Shown here: positions 1 through 5,594 of the stretch, piece by piece
Numbering within the stretch: the stretch's first letter is position 1
Layout of the letters: each line of letters starts with the position of its first letter
Assembly: GCA_028709505.1 (NCBI GenBank)
Contig: JAQVWW010000108.1
Coordinates: 1-5,594 of the forward strand
Length of the DNA stretch: 5,594 bases
Origin: Eubacteriales bacterium
GTDB taxonomy: Bacteria > Bacillota > Clostridia > Christensenellales > UMGS416
Direction: 5' to 3'
The notes under the pieces: model-generated
What the model was told of the DNA's origin: nothing
Databases searched by the model: none
Seen by the model: only the letters and a program-made list of their open reading frames with translations
Program-made: the position numbers and the translations under genes

Positions 1-1152
1 CCGCGCGGCGGGATCGTCACACGGCGGTTGCGCCTTGGAGCCCAGCACGTCGGCACGGCGCAACGCAAGCAGCCGCGCGGCGCTGTCTGGGCCCAGCCGC
101 GCAAAAAACCACCGCAATTTATCCTCTTTGGTGCGCCCGTCCAGGTCGTACATATGGGCGGCGATGAGCTTGCCCACCTCGTCCACGATGGCGGTAGGGT
201 ACTTCAGCCGCCGCAGCAGCGCGCGGGCGGTATCGGCTCCTAGCGGCGCGTGGGCGTGCATATCGCCACGCGCGGCCAGGCTTAAAGGCTTGCCCACGTC
301 GTGCAGCAGCGCCGCCCAGCGGTCTATCTCGTTAGCCGGCGCGTGGGCGCAGGCGTGAAATTGGTGGTGTAGCACGTCGTAATCGTGGTATTCGCGGCGC
401 TGGGCAACCCCCCGCCCGGCGGTAAGCTCGGGCAGCAGCACATCCAAAAATCCGCACTCCTCCATCATCGTAAGCGCGTCATATACGCGCGGGCAAAGCA
501 GTATTCTGGTCAATTCGCCACGGAAGCGCTCGGCTGACAAGTCGCGCAGCAGCGCCGCGTGGGCGTGGGCCTGCAGCAGCACGTCGTCGGGCACGGTAAA
601 ATCCAGCGTGCAGGCAAAGCGCACCATGCGCAGCAGCCGCAGGCCGTCGTCGGCAAAGGTCTCTTCGGGCCGGCGGCAGGTTTGAAGCCGCCGCTGCGCC
701 AACGCGCCAAGGCCGCCCAGCGGGTCGACAATCTCGCCGGTATGAACGCGCAAATACAGCGCGTTTACGGTAAAATCCCGCCGCCGCGCGTCGTCGCCCA
801 GCGTGGCGTCAAAGCTGACCTGTGCCGGCCGGTGCACGCCGCCGGGCCCGTAGGACTCGCGGCGAAATGCCGTATACTCGTAGCTTTCACCGCCCAGCAG
901 CACGGTAAGCGTACCCAGCTGCGTCTGCCGGTCCACCACCCGGGCGCCGCAGGCGGTAAAAAGCGCCTCGGCCTGCTGCCAGGACGCCGGGGAGGTTAGA
1001 TCCATGTCGTGGCTGTGGCGATCGTCCAAAAAATCGCGCACCCATCCGCCGACGGCATACAGCGCCAGGCCCACCGCCTCAAAGCCGGCGGCGCACCCGC
1101 GCAGCGCCGGTGAAAGGGCGGCGACGGCCCGCTGGGGTACGTAGTCAATCAT
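1..1152 (-). CDS. cca: CCA tRNA nucleotidyltransferase with HD domain, 3' end cut by window edge
   Basis: The enzyme adds or repairs the 3'-terminal CCA of tRNAs in the cytoplasm using CTP and ATP, without a nucleic-acid template. Translating the minus strand from the ATG at 1152 gives 384 residues, open to the edge. Class II nucleotidyltransferase motifs appear in order: GGWVRD at 35-40, metal-binding D49 and D51 in HDMDLT, E92 in YEYTAFR, RRDFTVNAL at 124-132, DPLGGL at 143-148, and DDGLRLLRMVRFA at 168-180. An HD domain follows: H263, then LLHDVGKP with H284-D285, then H301. The enzyme family is usually about 400-460 residues, so roughly 20-80 C-terminal residues are probably missing. The ATG has no Shine-Dalgarno sequence, yet a TATAAT lies six bases upstream. 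The frame stays open upstream to 1503, so an earlier start (for example TTG at 1170-1168) is possible. A related HD-type poly(A) polymerase is the main alternative. The CCA-adding assignment is by motif recognition only. Confidence 0.92.
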   Translation of the reverse strand, partial: MIDYVPQRAVAALSPALRGCAAGFEAVGLALYAVGGWVRDFLDDRHSHDMDLTSPASWQQAEALFTACGARVVDRQTQLGTLTVLLGGESYEYTAFRRESYGPGGVHRPAQVSFDATLGDDARRRDFTVNALYLRVHTGEIVDPLGGLGALAQRRLQTCRRPEETFADDGLRLLRMVRFACTLDFTVPDDVLLQAHAHAALLRDLSAERFRGELTRILLCPRVYDALTMMEECGFLDVLLPELTAGRGVAQRREYHDYDVLHHQFHACAHAPANEIDRWAALLHDVGKPLSLAARGDMHAHAPLGADTARALLRRLKYPTAIVDEVGKLIAAHMYDLDGRTKEDKLRWFFARLGPDSAARLLALRRADVLGSKAQPPCDDPAAR

Positions 1153-1158
1153 GCCTGC

Positions 1159-1188
1159 ATTATACCCCAACGCGCCTCGCGCTGGCAA
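1159..1188 (-). promoter_or_regulatory. Sigma-A-type promoter of cca, leaderless geometry
   Basis: On the minus strand, TTGCCA (1188-1183) and a perfect TATAAT (1164-1159) are separated by 18 bases. Only six bases (GCAGGC) lie between the -10 element and the cca ATG at 1152. Transcription normally starts about 6-7 bases past the -10, so the mRNA would begin at or next to the A of the ATG. No Shine-Dalgarno sequence could fit in such a transcript. Seen: the elements and spacing. Inferred: the start site and leaderless translation. Confidence 0.6.
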
Positions 1189-1467
1189 GCGCGGCGCCGG
1201 CGCCAAACAAAAAGCCCGCGTGCCGTACAGCGTTAAAAACCCGCCGCGTACGTAGCGGCTGCGGCCGTTGCGTGGTGTATCAAAAAATGTCAGCGGCGCC
1301 GGCCTGTTGCGCGCAAAAATCGTATTTTTCGTGGCTTTTTTACGGCGTGCATGCAGATTAACCCGCGGCGGCGGTTCTTCCCGGCCGATGGGCTGAATAG
1401 AGATAAAATACATCAGGAAACAGTCACTCCTGCTAAAAATCTTATTTTCACATTGCGCAAGGTATAG

Positions 1468-1501
1468 CCAAAAGCCCAAAAGCGGATAATTTGGATAATC
1501 T
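1468..1501 (+). repeat. Two adjacent tandem repeats before the Myb-like gene, possible operator/-10 region
   Basis: CCAAAAGC occurs twice head to tail (1468-1475 and 1476-1483). It is followed at once by GGATAATTT (1484-1492) and GGATAATCT (1493-1501), a 9-base tandem repeat with one mismatch. Each GATAAT (1485-1490, 1494-1499) could serve as a sigma-A -10 element, but no good -35 sits 16-18 bases upstream of either. The block ends nine bases before the ribosome binding site of the regulator gene. An operator for autoregulation is an inference. Confidence 0.45.
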
Positions 1502-1521
1502 GTTCATTCGGGGGAGTTTAT

Positions 1522-2289
1522 ATGGAAAACATGATGCAATCCAAAAGCGTAAGGCGCATTCACGCCCGCTCGGGGTGGACTAAGGCCGAAGAGGAACTGC
1601 TCAGGGAACGGCTGGTACAGGCCGAGCAAAACCGCGAATCGCTGCGCACCGTGTTTGAAGAGGTGGCGCAGCAGACCGGACGCAGGCCCAACAGCGTGCG
1701 CAACTATTATTATACGGTGCTGCGCAGCCGTATGGCGGACACCCATCCCGTAGCCCGCCGGCCGCGGCCGGCCTTTGAGCCTTTTACCGCCGCCGAGGCA
1801 CGCAGCATGCTCAAAACTATGCTGACGTGGCACAGCCAGGGCAAATCCATCCGCGCCTGCGCCGCGCAGCTGGCCCGGGGCGACCGCACGCGCATGCTGC
1901 GCTATCAGAACAAGTACCGATCGCTGATGAAGAGCCGGCCGCCGATGGTCAAAGAGGTGCTGGACGAGCTGGCGCAGCAGGGTATCGTACCCGACGTGAC
2001 GCGTCCGGCCCGCACGGCCGCGCTGGGCGCCGAAGAGCTGACGCAGCACATCGCCCAGACGGTGAGCAACGAGGTGTGCCGCATCATATCGCTGGACGCC
2101 ACCGAGACGGCCCGCCTGCGCGTAAAAGACGCCCAGGAGCGGGCGGAGCTATACCGCCAGCGGGCGTACCGGCTGGCCAGCTTAACCCGCGAGTATCTGC
2201 GCAGCAACGACTCGCGCATACTGGCGCTGGTGCAGGATTGCATCCAGGAAAGCCTGGACAAGGCCGAGCCGGGGCAGATGCTCAGCTAG
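1522..2289 (+). CDS. Myb/SANT-like DNA-binding protein (two repeats), putative transcription regulator
   Basis: This 255-residue cytoplasmic protein carries two Myb-like helical units. The first (about 18-67) opens with GWTKAEEELL and closes with RRPNSVRNYYY (54-64), whose last helix is the likely DNA-reading helix. The second (about 86-136) runs from PFTAAEARSML to MLRYQNKYRSL (125-135). A basic, proline-rich linker (about 75-83) joins them. Residues about 165-245 are predicted largely helical and charged, suggesting a dimerisation or coiled-coil tail; there is no signal peptide or membrane segment. The layout resembles Myb-like regulators of spore-forming Bacillota, the group to which sporulation factor RsfA belongs, but I cannot assign it to RsfA or name targets. 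The ATG at 1522 follows GGGGGAG (1510-1516) by five bases, which supports this start over Met4 and Met5. The gene stands alone, divergent from cca, with tandem repeats in front and a hairpin behind. Confidence 0.85.
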   Translation: MENMMQSKSVRRIHARSGWTKAEEELLRERLVQAEQNRESLRTVFEEVAQQTGRRPNSVRNYYYTVLRSRMADTHPVARRPRPAFEPFTAAEARSMLKTMLTWHSQGKSIRACAAQLARGDRTRMLRYQNKYRSLMKSRPPMVKEVLDELAQQGIVPDVTRPARTAALGAEELTQHIAQTVSNEVCRIISLDATETARLRVKDAQERAELYRQRAYRLASLTREYLRSNDSRILALVQDCIQESLDKAEPGQMLS

Positions 2290-2352
2290 CGCCGCCGTGT
2301 GGCGCAACCTTGCCGCCGCGCCAAAAACGCCGGCATAAGAGGCCAAACAACG

Positions 2353-2394
2353 CGACGCGCCGCCGGAATGCATCCGGCGGCGCGTTGATATTTT
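2353..2394 (+). terminator. Strong hairpin between convergent genes, likely intrinsic terminator
   Basis: A perfect 13-bp GC-rich stem (2355-2367 with 2373-2385) encloses the loop ATGCA. A G-T wobble and one more C-G pair can extend it to 2353-2387. On the plus strand it is followed by a short, imperfect T tract (ATATTTT, 2388-2394), 64 bases after the Myb-like gene's stop. On the minus strand the downstream tract (TTGTTT) is weaker. It may also end the asnS transcript, whose last gene stops at 2406, so a bidirectional role is plausible. Confidence 0.75.
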
Positions 2395-2405
2395 AAGGGC
2401 ATGCG

Positions 2406-2966
2406 CTACATGGGCTTTAGGTTCTTGTCCAGCCGGTCGATCATCCACGCCAGGCGCCGGGCGCGGCCGGCGTCGGTCTTGGCGTCCAGATACGCGCGCG
2501 TATAAGTCCGCCGTACCGAAGGCGACATGGCCTGAAAATTCGTGTGGGCCGGCTCGTGCCCTTGCAGCAGCGCCGCTACAGCGGCTATCTGCTGGTCGGT
2601 CACCGCCGGCGGTGGGGGCGTATCCCAGTGGCCGCTCTTCTGGGCCTGGGCCACCTTCTGGCGCCCGTAATCGGTCATCCGGCCGCTCTTTTCCAGCTGC
2701 GCCACCAGCGCTTTGTTCTTTTGAGACCACTTGCTGGCGTCACGGCGGGGCGCAAAGTACTTCTTGTACGTCACCGCGTCGATGCGCTGCATGACGCCGT
2801 CAATCCACCCAAAGCACAGCGCTTCCTCCAGCGCCTGGGCGGCGCTTACTGTGGCCGGAACGCCGCTCTTGCCGAACAGCAGCCACACGCCGCCGCTGGA
2901 TAAACAATTTTGCGTAAGCCATTGCCGAAACGCCGCGCCGTCGGCAAACGTTAAAAGCTCGTCCAT
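2406..2966 (-). CDS. YdeI/OmpD-associated family protein (bacteriocin-protection-like)
   Basis: This is a 186-residue soluble protein of the YdeI/OmpD-associated family, often labelled 'bacteriocin-protection protein'; its biochemical role is not established. Family hallmarks are ALEEALCFGWIDGV (45-58) and the basic KKYFAPRRDASKWSQKNK stretch (68-85). The C-terminal OmdA-type helical segment, SPSVRRTYTRAYLDAK then RARRLAWMIDRL (148-179), is also present. There is no signal peptide or membrane segment, which fits a cytoplasmic protein. I chose the ATG at 2966 because GGTGGA lies about five bases upstream and family members usually begin close to this point. The ATG at 2981, five codons earlier, has no comparable site. 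It lies about 31 bases downstream of asnS on the same strand with no terminator between, so the two are probably co-transcribed. Nothing in the sequence shows a functional link to asparagine charging. Confidence 0.88.
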   Translation of the reverse strand: MDELLTFADGAAFRQWLTQNCLSSGGVWLLFGKSGVPATVSAAQALEEALCFGWIDGVMQRIDAVTYKKYFAPRRDASKWSQKNKALVAQLEKSGRMTDYGRQKVAQAQKSGHWDTPPPPAVTDQQIAAVAALLQGHEPAHTNFQAMSPSVRRTYTRAYLDAKTDAGRARRLAWMIDRLDKNLKPM

Positions 2967-2970
2967 ACGT

Positions 2971-2978
2971 TCCACCCC
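2971..2978 (-). promoter_or_regulatory. Ribosome binding site that decides the YdeI-family start
   Basis: The minus strand reads GGGGTGGA here, about five bases before the ATG at 2966. It is an imperfect match to AGGAGG but clearly better than the GCAAGCGGC that precedes the alternative ATG at 2981. Proximity to the asnS stop (3000-2998) could also allow reinitiation by the same ribosomes. Confidence 0.5.
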
Positions 2979-2997
2979 CATGCCGCTTGCCCGTCGG

Positions 2998-4398
2998 TTA
3001 AAAATCGGCGCTGCCGGTGGTGCGGGGGAACGAGATGACGTCGCGGATGTTCTTCATGCCGGTCAGATACATCACCGCCCGCTCAAAGCCCAGCCCGTAT
3101 CCGGCGTGGCGGACGCTGCCGTAGCGGCGCAGATCCAGATACCACCAGTAGGGCGCTTCGTCCAGGCCGCACTCGGCCATGCGGCTAAGCAGCACGTCCA
3201 TGCGCTCCTCGCGCTGGGAGCCGCCGATGATTTCGCCGATGCCCGGCACCAGAAGGTCGGTGGCAGCCACGGTGCGCTCGTCGTCGTTTAGGCGCATATA
3301 GAAGGCCTTCACCTCCTTGGGATAGTCGGTGACGAACACCGGGCGGCGGAAAACCTCCTCGGTTAAGTACCGCTCGTGCTCGGTCTGCAGGCCCAGCTCC
3401 CAGCCCACCGGATACTCAAAGCTTTTGCCGCTTTTTTTGAGAATGTCGATGGCTTCGGTGTACGATACGCGGGCAAAGTCGGCGCCGGCCACGTGCTCCA
3501 GGCGCTGGATGAGGCCTTTGTCTATAAACTGGTTAAAGAATTTCAGCTCCTCGGGCGCTTTGGCCAGCATGTCGGATATCATGTATTTCATCATATCCTC
3601 GGCCAGCGCCATGTCGTCCTCCAGATCGGCAAAGGCGATCTCCGGCTCAATCATCCAAAACTCGGCGGCGTGCCGCGGCGTAAAAGATTTCTCGGCGCGG
3701 AACGTCGGCCCGAACGTGTATACGTTGCGAAAGGCCATGGCGTGGCTTTCCACATCCAGCTGGCCCGACACCGTCAAAAAAGCTTCTTTACCAAAAAAAT
3801 CCTGGCTAAAATCCACGCCGCCTTGGGCGGTTAGCGGCGGGTTCTTGGCGTCCAGCGTGCTGACGCGGAACATCTCGCCGGCGCCTTCACAGTCCGACGT
3901 CGTGATAAGCGGCGTGTGGACGTAGACGAAGCCCCGCTCCTGAAAAAAGTCGTGGATGGACTTGGCCAGCAGCGAGCGCAGCCGAAACACGGCCTGGAAC
4001 GTGTTGGTCCGGGGCCGCAGATGCGCGAGGGTGCGCAGGTACTCCAACGAATGCCGCTTCTTTTGCAGCGGATAGTCGGGCTGGCTCTCGCCTTCCACGC
4101 GCACGCGATGGGCCTGAATTTCAAAAGGCTGCGGCGCGTCGGGCGTCAGCGTAAAAACGCCGTCAACAAACACGGCGCTGCCCACGTTCAGCGCGGCGGC
4201 GTCGGCAAAGCTCTCGGTACGGCTGCCCTCCAGCACCGCCTGCACCGGCGCAAAGCACGTGCCGTCGGACAGGCTCATAAATGCCAGGCTGGCGCTGGAA
4301 GAACGGATGGTGCGCACCCATCCGGCCACGGTCACCGTTTGGCCGTCCAGCTGCTGCGCATGTTTGTATAAATAATCCACGCTTAATGCCCGAATCAT
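2998..4398 (-). CDS. asnS: Asparaginyl-tRNA synthetase
   Basis: This class IIb synthetase activates L-asparagine with ATP and transfers it to tRNA-Asn in the cytoplasm. The 466-residue length equals that usual for bacterial AsnRS. The N-terminal OB-fold anticodon-binding domain spans about 18-105 and includes VAGWVRTIR and [10 protein letters not shown]. The catalytic core follows: motif 1 around [16 protein letters not shown] (151-166), the substrate loop LTVSGQL (208-214), and motif 2 around [19 protein letters not shown] (229-247) with R234. Then come [14 protein letters not shown] (386-399) and motif 3 [15 protein letters not shown] (433-447) with R440. The SGQL and FRAE-S-RH-AEFWM-EPE patterns favour AsnRS over AspRS. 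No key residue appears lost. The ATG at 4398 has AGGAGG (4411-4406) seven bases upstream, a strong start. It is the first gene of a likely two-gene unit with the YdeI-family gene. Its short leader leaves no room for a T-box. Confidence 0.97.
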   Translation of the reverse strand: MIRALSVDYLYKHAQQLDGQTVTVAGWVRTIRSSSASLAFMSLSDGTCFAPVQAVLEGSRTESFADAAALNVGSAVFVDGVFTLTPDAPQPFEIQAHRVRVEGESQPDYPLQKKRHSLEYLRTLAHLRPRTNTFQAVFRLRSLLAKSIHDFFQERGFVYVHTPLITTSDCEGAGEMFRVSTLDAKNPPLTAQGGVDFSQDFFGKEAFLTVSGQLDVESHAMAFRNVYTFGPTFRAEKSFTPRHAAEFWMIEPEIAFADLEDDMALAEDMMKYMISDMLAKAPEELKFFNQFIDKGLIQRLEHVAGADFARVSYTEAIDILKKSGKSFEYPVGWELGLQTEHERYLTEEVFRRPVFVTDYPKEVKAFYMRLNDDERTVAATDLLVPGIGEIIGGSQREERMDVLLSRMAECGLDEAPYWWYLDLRRYGSVRHAGYGLGFERAVMYLTGMKNIRDVISFPRTTGSADF

Positions 4399-4429
4399 GG
4401 CAAACCCTCCTCATGCGGTTATATGCCGC

Positions 4430-4456
4430 GTGCAGTCTGCATAAATTGTACTGCAC
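4430..4456. promoter_or_regulatory. 7-bp inverted repeat spanning the asnS -10, possible operator
   Basis: GTGCAGT (4430-4436) and ACTGCAC (4450-4456) are perfect inverted copies separated by 13 bases. Their centres are 20 bases apart, about two helical turns, as expected for a dimeric repressor. The dyad encloses the asnS -10 box and predicted start site, and the right arm is upstream of the start, so it cannot fold in the asnS mRNA. A DNA-binding role is inferred; a 7-bp match can arise by chance. Confidence 0.35.
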
Positions 4457-4473
4457 CCCAGCTTATCTGTAAA
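4445..4473 (-). promoter_or_regulatory. Sigma-A promoter of asnS
   Basis: The minus strand carries TTTACA (4473-4468), exactly 17 bases, then TACAAT (4450-4445), each one mismatch from consensus. Start of transcription would fall near 4438, giving a leader of about 40 bases. That is far too short for a tRNA-sensing T-box, which often controls synthetase genes in Bacillota. The -35 box overlaps the ribosome binding site (4473-4477) of the divergent gene at 4485. Confidence 0.7.
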
Positions 4474-4484
4474 GAGGTACGCCC

Positions 4485-5501
4485 ATGCTGCCAGTCATCG
4501 CTGTCAATGCCCAGATGCCCGGCCTGCTGCTGGTAAACGGCAGCAGCGCCGGCGATATCGGCCCACAGGAATGGGTCACGCTGCCCATCGCCGCCCAAGG
4601 GCGGTGCTATCTGCACTACCTGCCCGCCCAGAACGACACGCAGTCCTGCTCGGTACGCTTTGACGTGCAAGAGGGGGTGCTGGCGCTGCCCCGGGAGTGG
4701 GACGTGCCGCTGACGATGATACAATGGCCGTCGGGCGTGCACGAGATTACGTTCTACCCGCGCAGCCAGCCGGCGCAGGCCCAGCTGCCGCTGGCGCCGG
4801 AAATCTTGTCACGGCTGGATATGGACAGCCTAAGCGCCGCGCTGGTGCGCTACGGCACGCTGTGGATGGTCATCGAGCAGGACGAGCAGACGGTGCTGTC
4901 CCAGGCGCTGCCCGGCGCCGCCCAGGCGGGGACGCTGAAGCAGGTGGGCGGCAACATCGCCGCGCTGGGCCAAACCGACGAAGGCCAATGGGGCGCTGTC
5001 TTTCGGCCGGCGCAGGAGGGCTGGGAACAGGCCGCCTATGAGGCGGGGGACACCGTGCAGCTGGAAGGCGACGGCACGCTGCGCGCCCAAAGCGCGCTGG
5101 GCGACATCGCCGGCCACAGCCGCGTCGTAATCTGCCGGGCCACCGGCTACGCGCGGGAACAGAGCATCGTTTACGCCCAGGGGCGGGCGCGGGACTTGAC
5201 CGACCCGCGGGACATCGCCCAGGCGTTTTTACAGGCCTGCGCGCTGGGCGAATATCGCGAGGCAACGGCGTATTTGTCCACGGCGCTGCAGCGGCAGGTG
5301 TCGGGTAGCGCGCTGCGGGAATTTGTCGGCGAAGTGTACACCTGCGGGCCGGCGCGTTACAGCCCGCCGGTGGGGCAGGAGGAGGTGGCCATGGCCATCT
5401 TCCGCAAGAGCGACGAGCACGTGCTGCAGGCGCTGCCGCTGGCCTTTGCCTTTGTGGACGAAGGCGGTCGGCCACGGATTGATGATATCCGGCCGCTGTA
5501 A
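4485..5501 (+). CDS. Protein of unknown function, 338 residues
   Basis: I do not recognise this protein. It is a 338-residue acidic protein with no signal peptide, membrane segment or cysteine-rich motif, so probably cytoplasmic. Residues about 1-95 alternate short hydrophobic strands with Gly/Pro turns (MPGLLLVNGSSAG, then RCYLHYLPAQND), suggesting a beta-sandwich. Residues 102-145 look helical. Residues 150-235 are again beta-rich (VGGNIAALGQTDEGQWGAVF). The end, about 239-338, has helices (DPRDIAQAFLQACALGEYREA) followed by strands (LPLAFAFVDEGGRPRIDDI), a pattern reminiscent of NTF2-like or lumazine-binding-type folds; that is inference. The ATG at 4485 follows AGAGG by seven bases. G/C-rich third positions support real coding. 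It is divergent from asnS and shares an 86-base control region; I could not find a convincing promoter of its own. Confidence 0.8.
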   Translation: MLPVIAVNAQMPGLLLVNGSSAGDIGPQEWVTLPIAAQGRCYLHYLPAQNDTQSCSVRFDVQEGVLALPREWDVPLTMIQWPSGVHEITFYPRSQPAQAQLPLAPEILSRLDMDSLSAALVRYGTLWMVIEQDEQTVLSQALPGAAQAGTLKQVGGNIAALGQTDEGQWGAVFRPAQEGWEQAAYEAGDTVQLEGDGTLRAQSALGDIAGHSRVVICRATGYAREQSIVYAQGRARDLTDPRDIAQAFLQACALGEYREATAYLSTALQRQVSGSALREFVGEVYTCGPARYSPPVGQEEVAMAIFRKSDEHVLQALPLAFAFVDEGGRPRIDDIRPL

Positions 5502-5594
5502 ACAGAGGAGTAAAAGGTCTGCCTGAGCGCAGGTGCCCAGGTAGTCGCCGGGGATGGGGCTGCGCGTGCCTTTGGGCTTGCGTTTGAGGAAGAC
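5502..5594. other. Right-edge segment, unassigned; ribosome binding site without a start codon
   Basis: AGAGGAG (5504-5510) sits three bases after the preceding stop. At the ideal spacing the codon is GTC (5517), not a start. That plus frame then stays open to the edge (GTC to GAC, 26 codons) but contains no ATG, GTG or TTG; CTG at 5523 is the only near-cognate. ATG at 5554 in another frame is also open to the edge but lacks a good binding site. On the minus strand the codon-aligned frame is open too and includes KRKPKGTRSPIPGDYLG, with higher GC at third positions. No minus stop occurs near 5500, however, so a convergent gene ending here is not supported. The sequence is too short to decide. 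Confidence 0.3.

Larger units (their letters stand above)
1153..1521. other. Divergent intergenic region between cca and the Myb-like gene
   Basis: This 369-base gap separates the two divergent starts. The left part (1153-1310) is GC-rich and holds the cca promoter. The right part is A/T-rich with runs such as CTTTTTT near 1334. A short hairpin (GCCGC 1243-1247, GCGGC 1255-1259, loop GTACGTA) is followed on the minus strand by GGG and a T5 tract (1239-1235), and a second T5 tract lies at 1213-1209. This resembles a weak minus-strand terminator or attenuator, though no gene is visible upstream for it to end. A CAGGA/TCCTG inverted repeat lies at 1414-1418 and 1428-1432. The minus frame of cca is open through all of this up to the stop at 1506-1504, but its translation is Arg/Pro-rich and unlike any family I know. 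No convincing small gene or structured RNA was recognised. Confidence 0.55.

Noticed and set aside
559..999. 146-codon plus-strand open frame opposite cca
   Set aside because: The opposite strand carries unmistakable nucleotidyltransferase and HD motifs across the same bases, and this frame shows none.
1504..2049. 181-codon minus-strand open frame opposite the Myb-like gene
   Set aside because: It is antisense to a gene with recognisable domains, and its translation is rich in Arg, His and Gly with no known motif. GC-rich coding DNA often leaves antisense frames open.
1827..2396. 189-codon plus-strand frame overlapping the end of the Myb-like gene
   Set aside because: It is a shadow frame with Arg/Gly/Ala bias, and it runs through the terminator hairpin.
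4163..4414. Upstream open reading frame starting at ATG 4414 and overlapping asnS in another frame
   Set aside because: The ATG has no ribosome binding site of its own, and its frame is a shadow within asnS; the AGGAGG next to it serves asnS.
4415..4429. Small hairpin (GCGG/CCGC, 7-base loop) just before the asnS ribosome binding site as a regulatory switch
   Set aside because: The stem is only four base pairs and does not include the AGGAGG; it is too weak to call a regulator.
4399..4444. T-box riboswitch for asnS
   Set aside because: The promoter leaves only about 40 bases of leader. There is no room for a specifier stem or antiterminator, and no T-box consensus is seen.
4870..5475. 201-codon minus-strand open frame opposite the 338-residue gene
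   Set aside because: The translation is extremely Arg/Pro/Ala-rich, typical of a shadow frame in GC-rich DNA. The plus frame has a ribosome binding site and balanced composition.

Overview
The window looks like chromosomal DNA of a high-GC member of the Bacillota, most likely a clostridial lineage. This is inferred from G/C-rich third codon positions, strong AGGAGG-type ribosome binding sites, sigma-A-like promoters, and a two-repeat Myb-like regulator of a type I associate with clostridia. There is no mobile element, CRISPR array, tRNA or rRNA. It reads as an ordinary housekeeping neighbourhood with a few unusual control regions.

Layout from left to right: (1) positions 1-1152, minus strand, hold a CCA-adding tRNA nucleotidyltransferase with an HD domain, cut at its 3' end by the window edge. 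A near-consensus promoter lies so close to its ATG that the mRNA may be leaderless. (2) Positions 1153-1521 are a 369-base divergent intergenic region, A/T-rich on its right side, ending in two adjacent tandem repeats just before the next gene. (3) Positions 1522-2289, plus strand, encode a Myb-like DNA-binding protein. (4) A strong hairpin at 2353-2394 separates it from the convergent minus-strand pair. (5) That pair is asnS (asparaginyl-tRNA synthetase, 2998-4398) followed after about 31 bases by a YdeI/OmpD-associated family protein (2406-2966), probably one transcript. (6) The 86-base region 4399-4484 carries the asnS promoter, and a 7-bp dyad covers its -10 element. The -35 overlaps the ribosome binding site of the divergent gene. 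(7) Positions 4485-5501, plus strand, encode a 338-residue protein I do not recognise. (8) The last 93 bases start with a good Shine-Dalgarno sequence but have no normal start codon at the right distance.

Two genes (cca and asnS) serve tRNA maturation and charging. The regulator and the 338-residue protein have no visible link to them beyond shared intergenic regions. I see no convincing multi-gene novel system. The best leads are the leaderless-type cca promoter, the tandem repeats in front of the Myb-like regulator, and the compact asnS/unknown-gene divergent control region.
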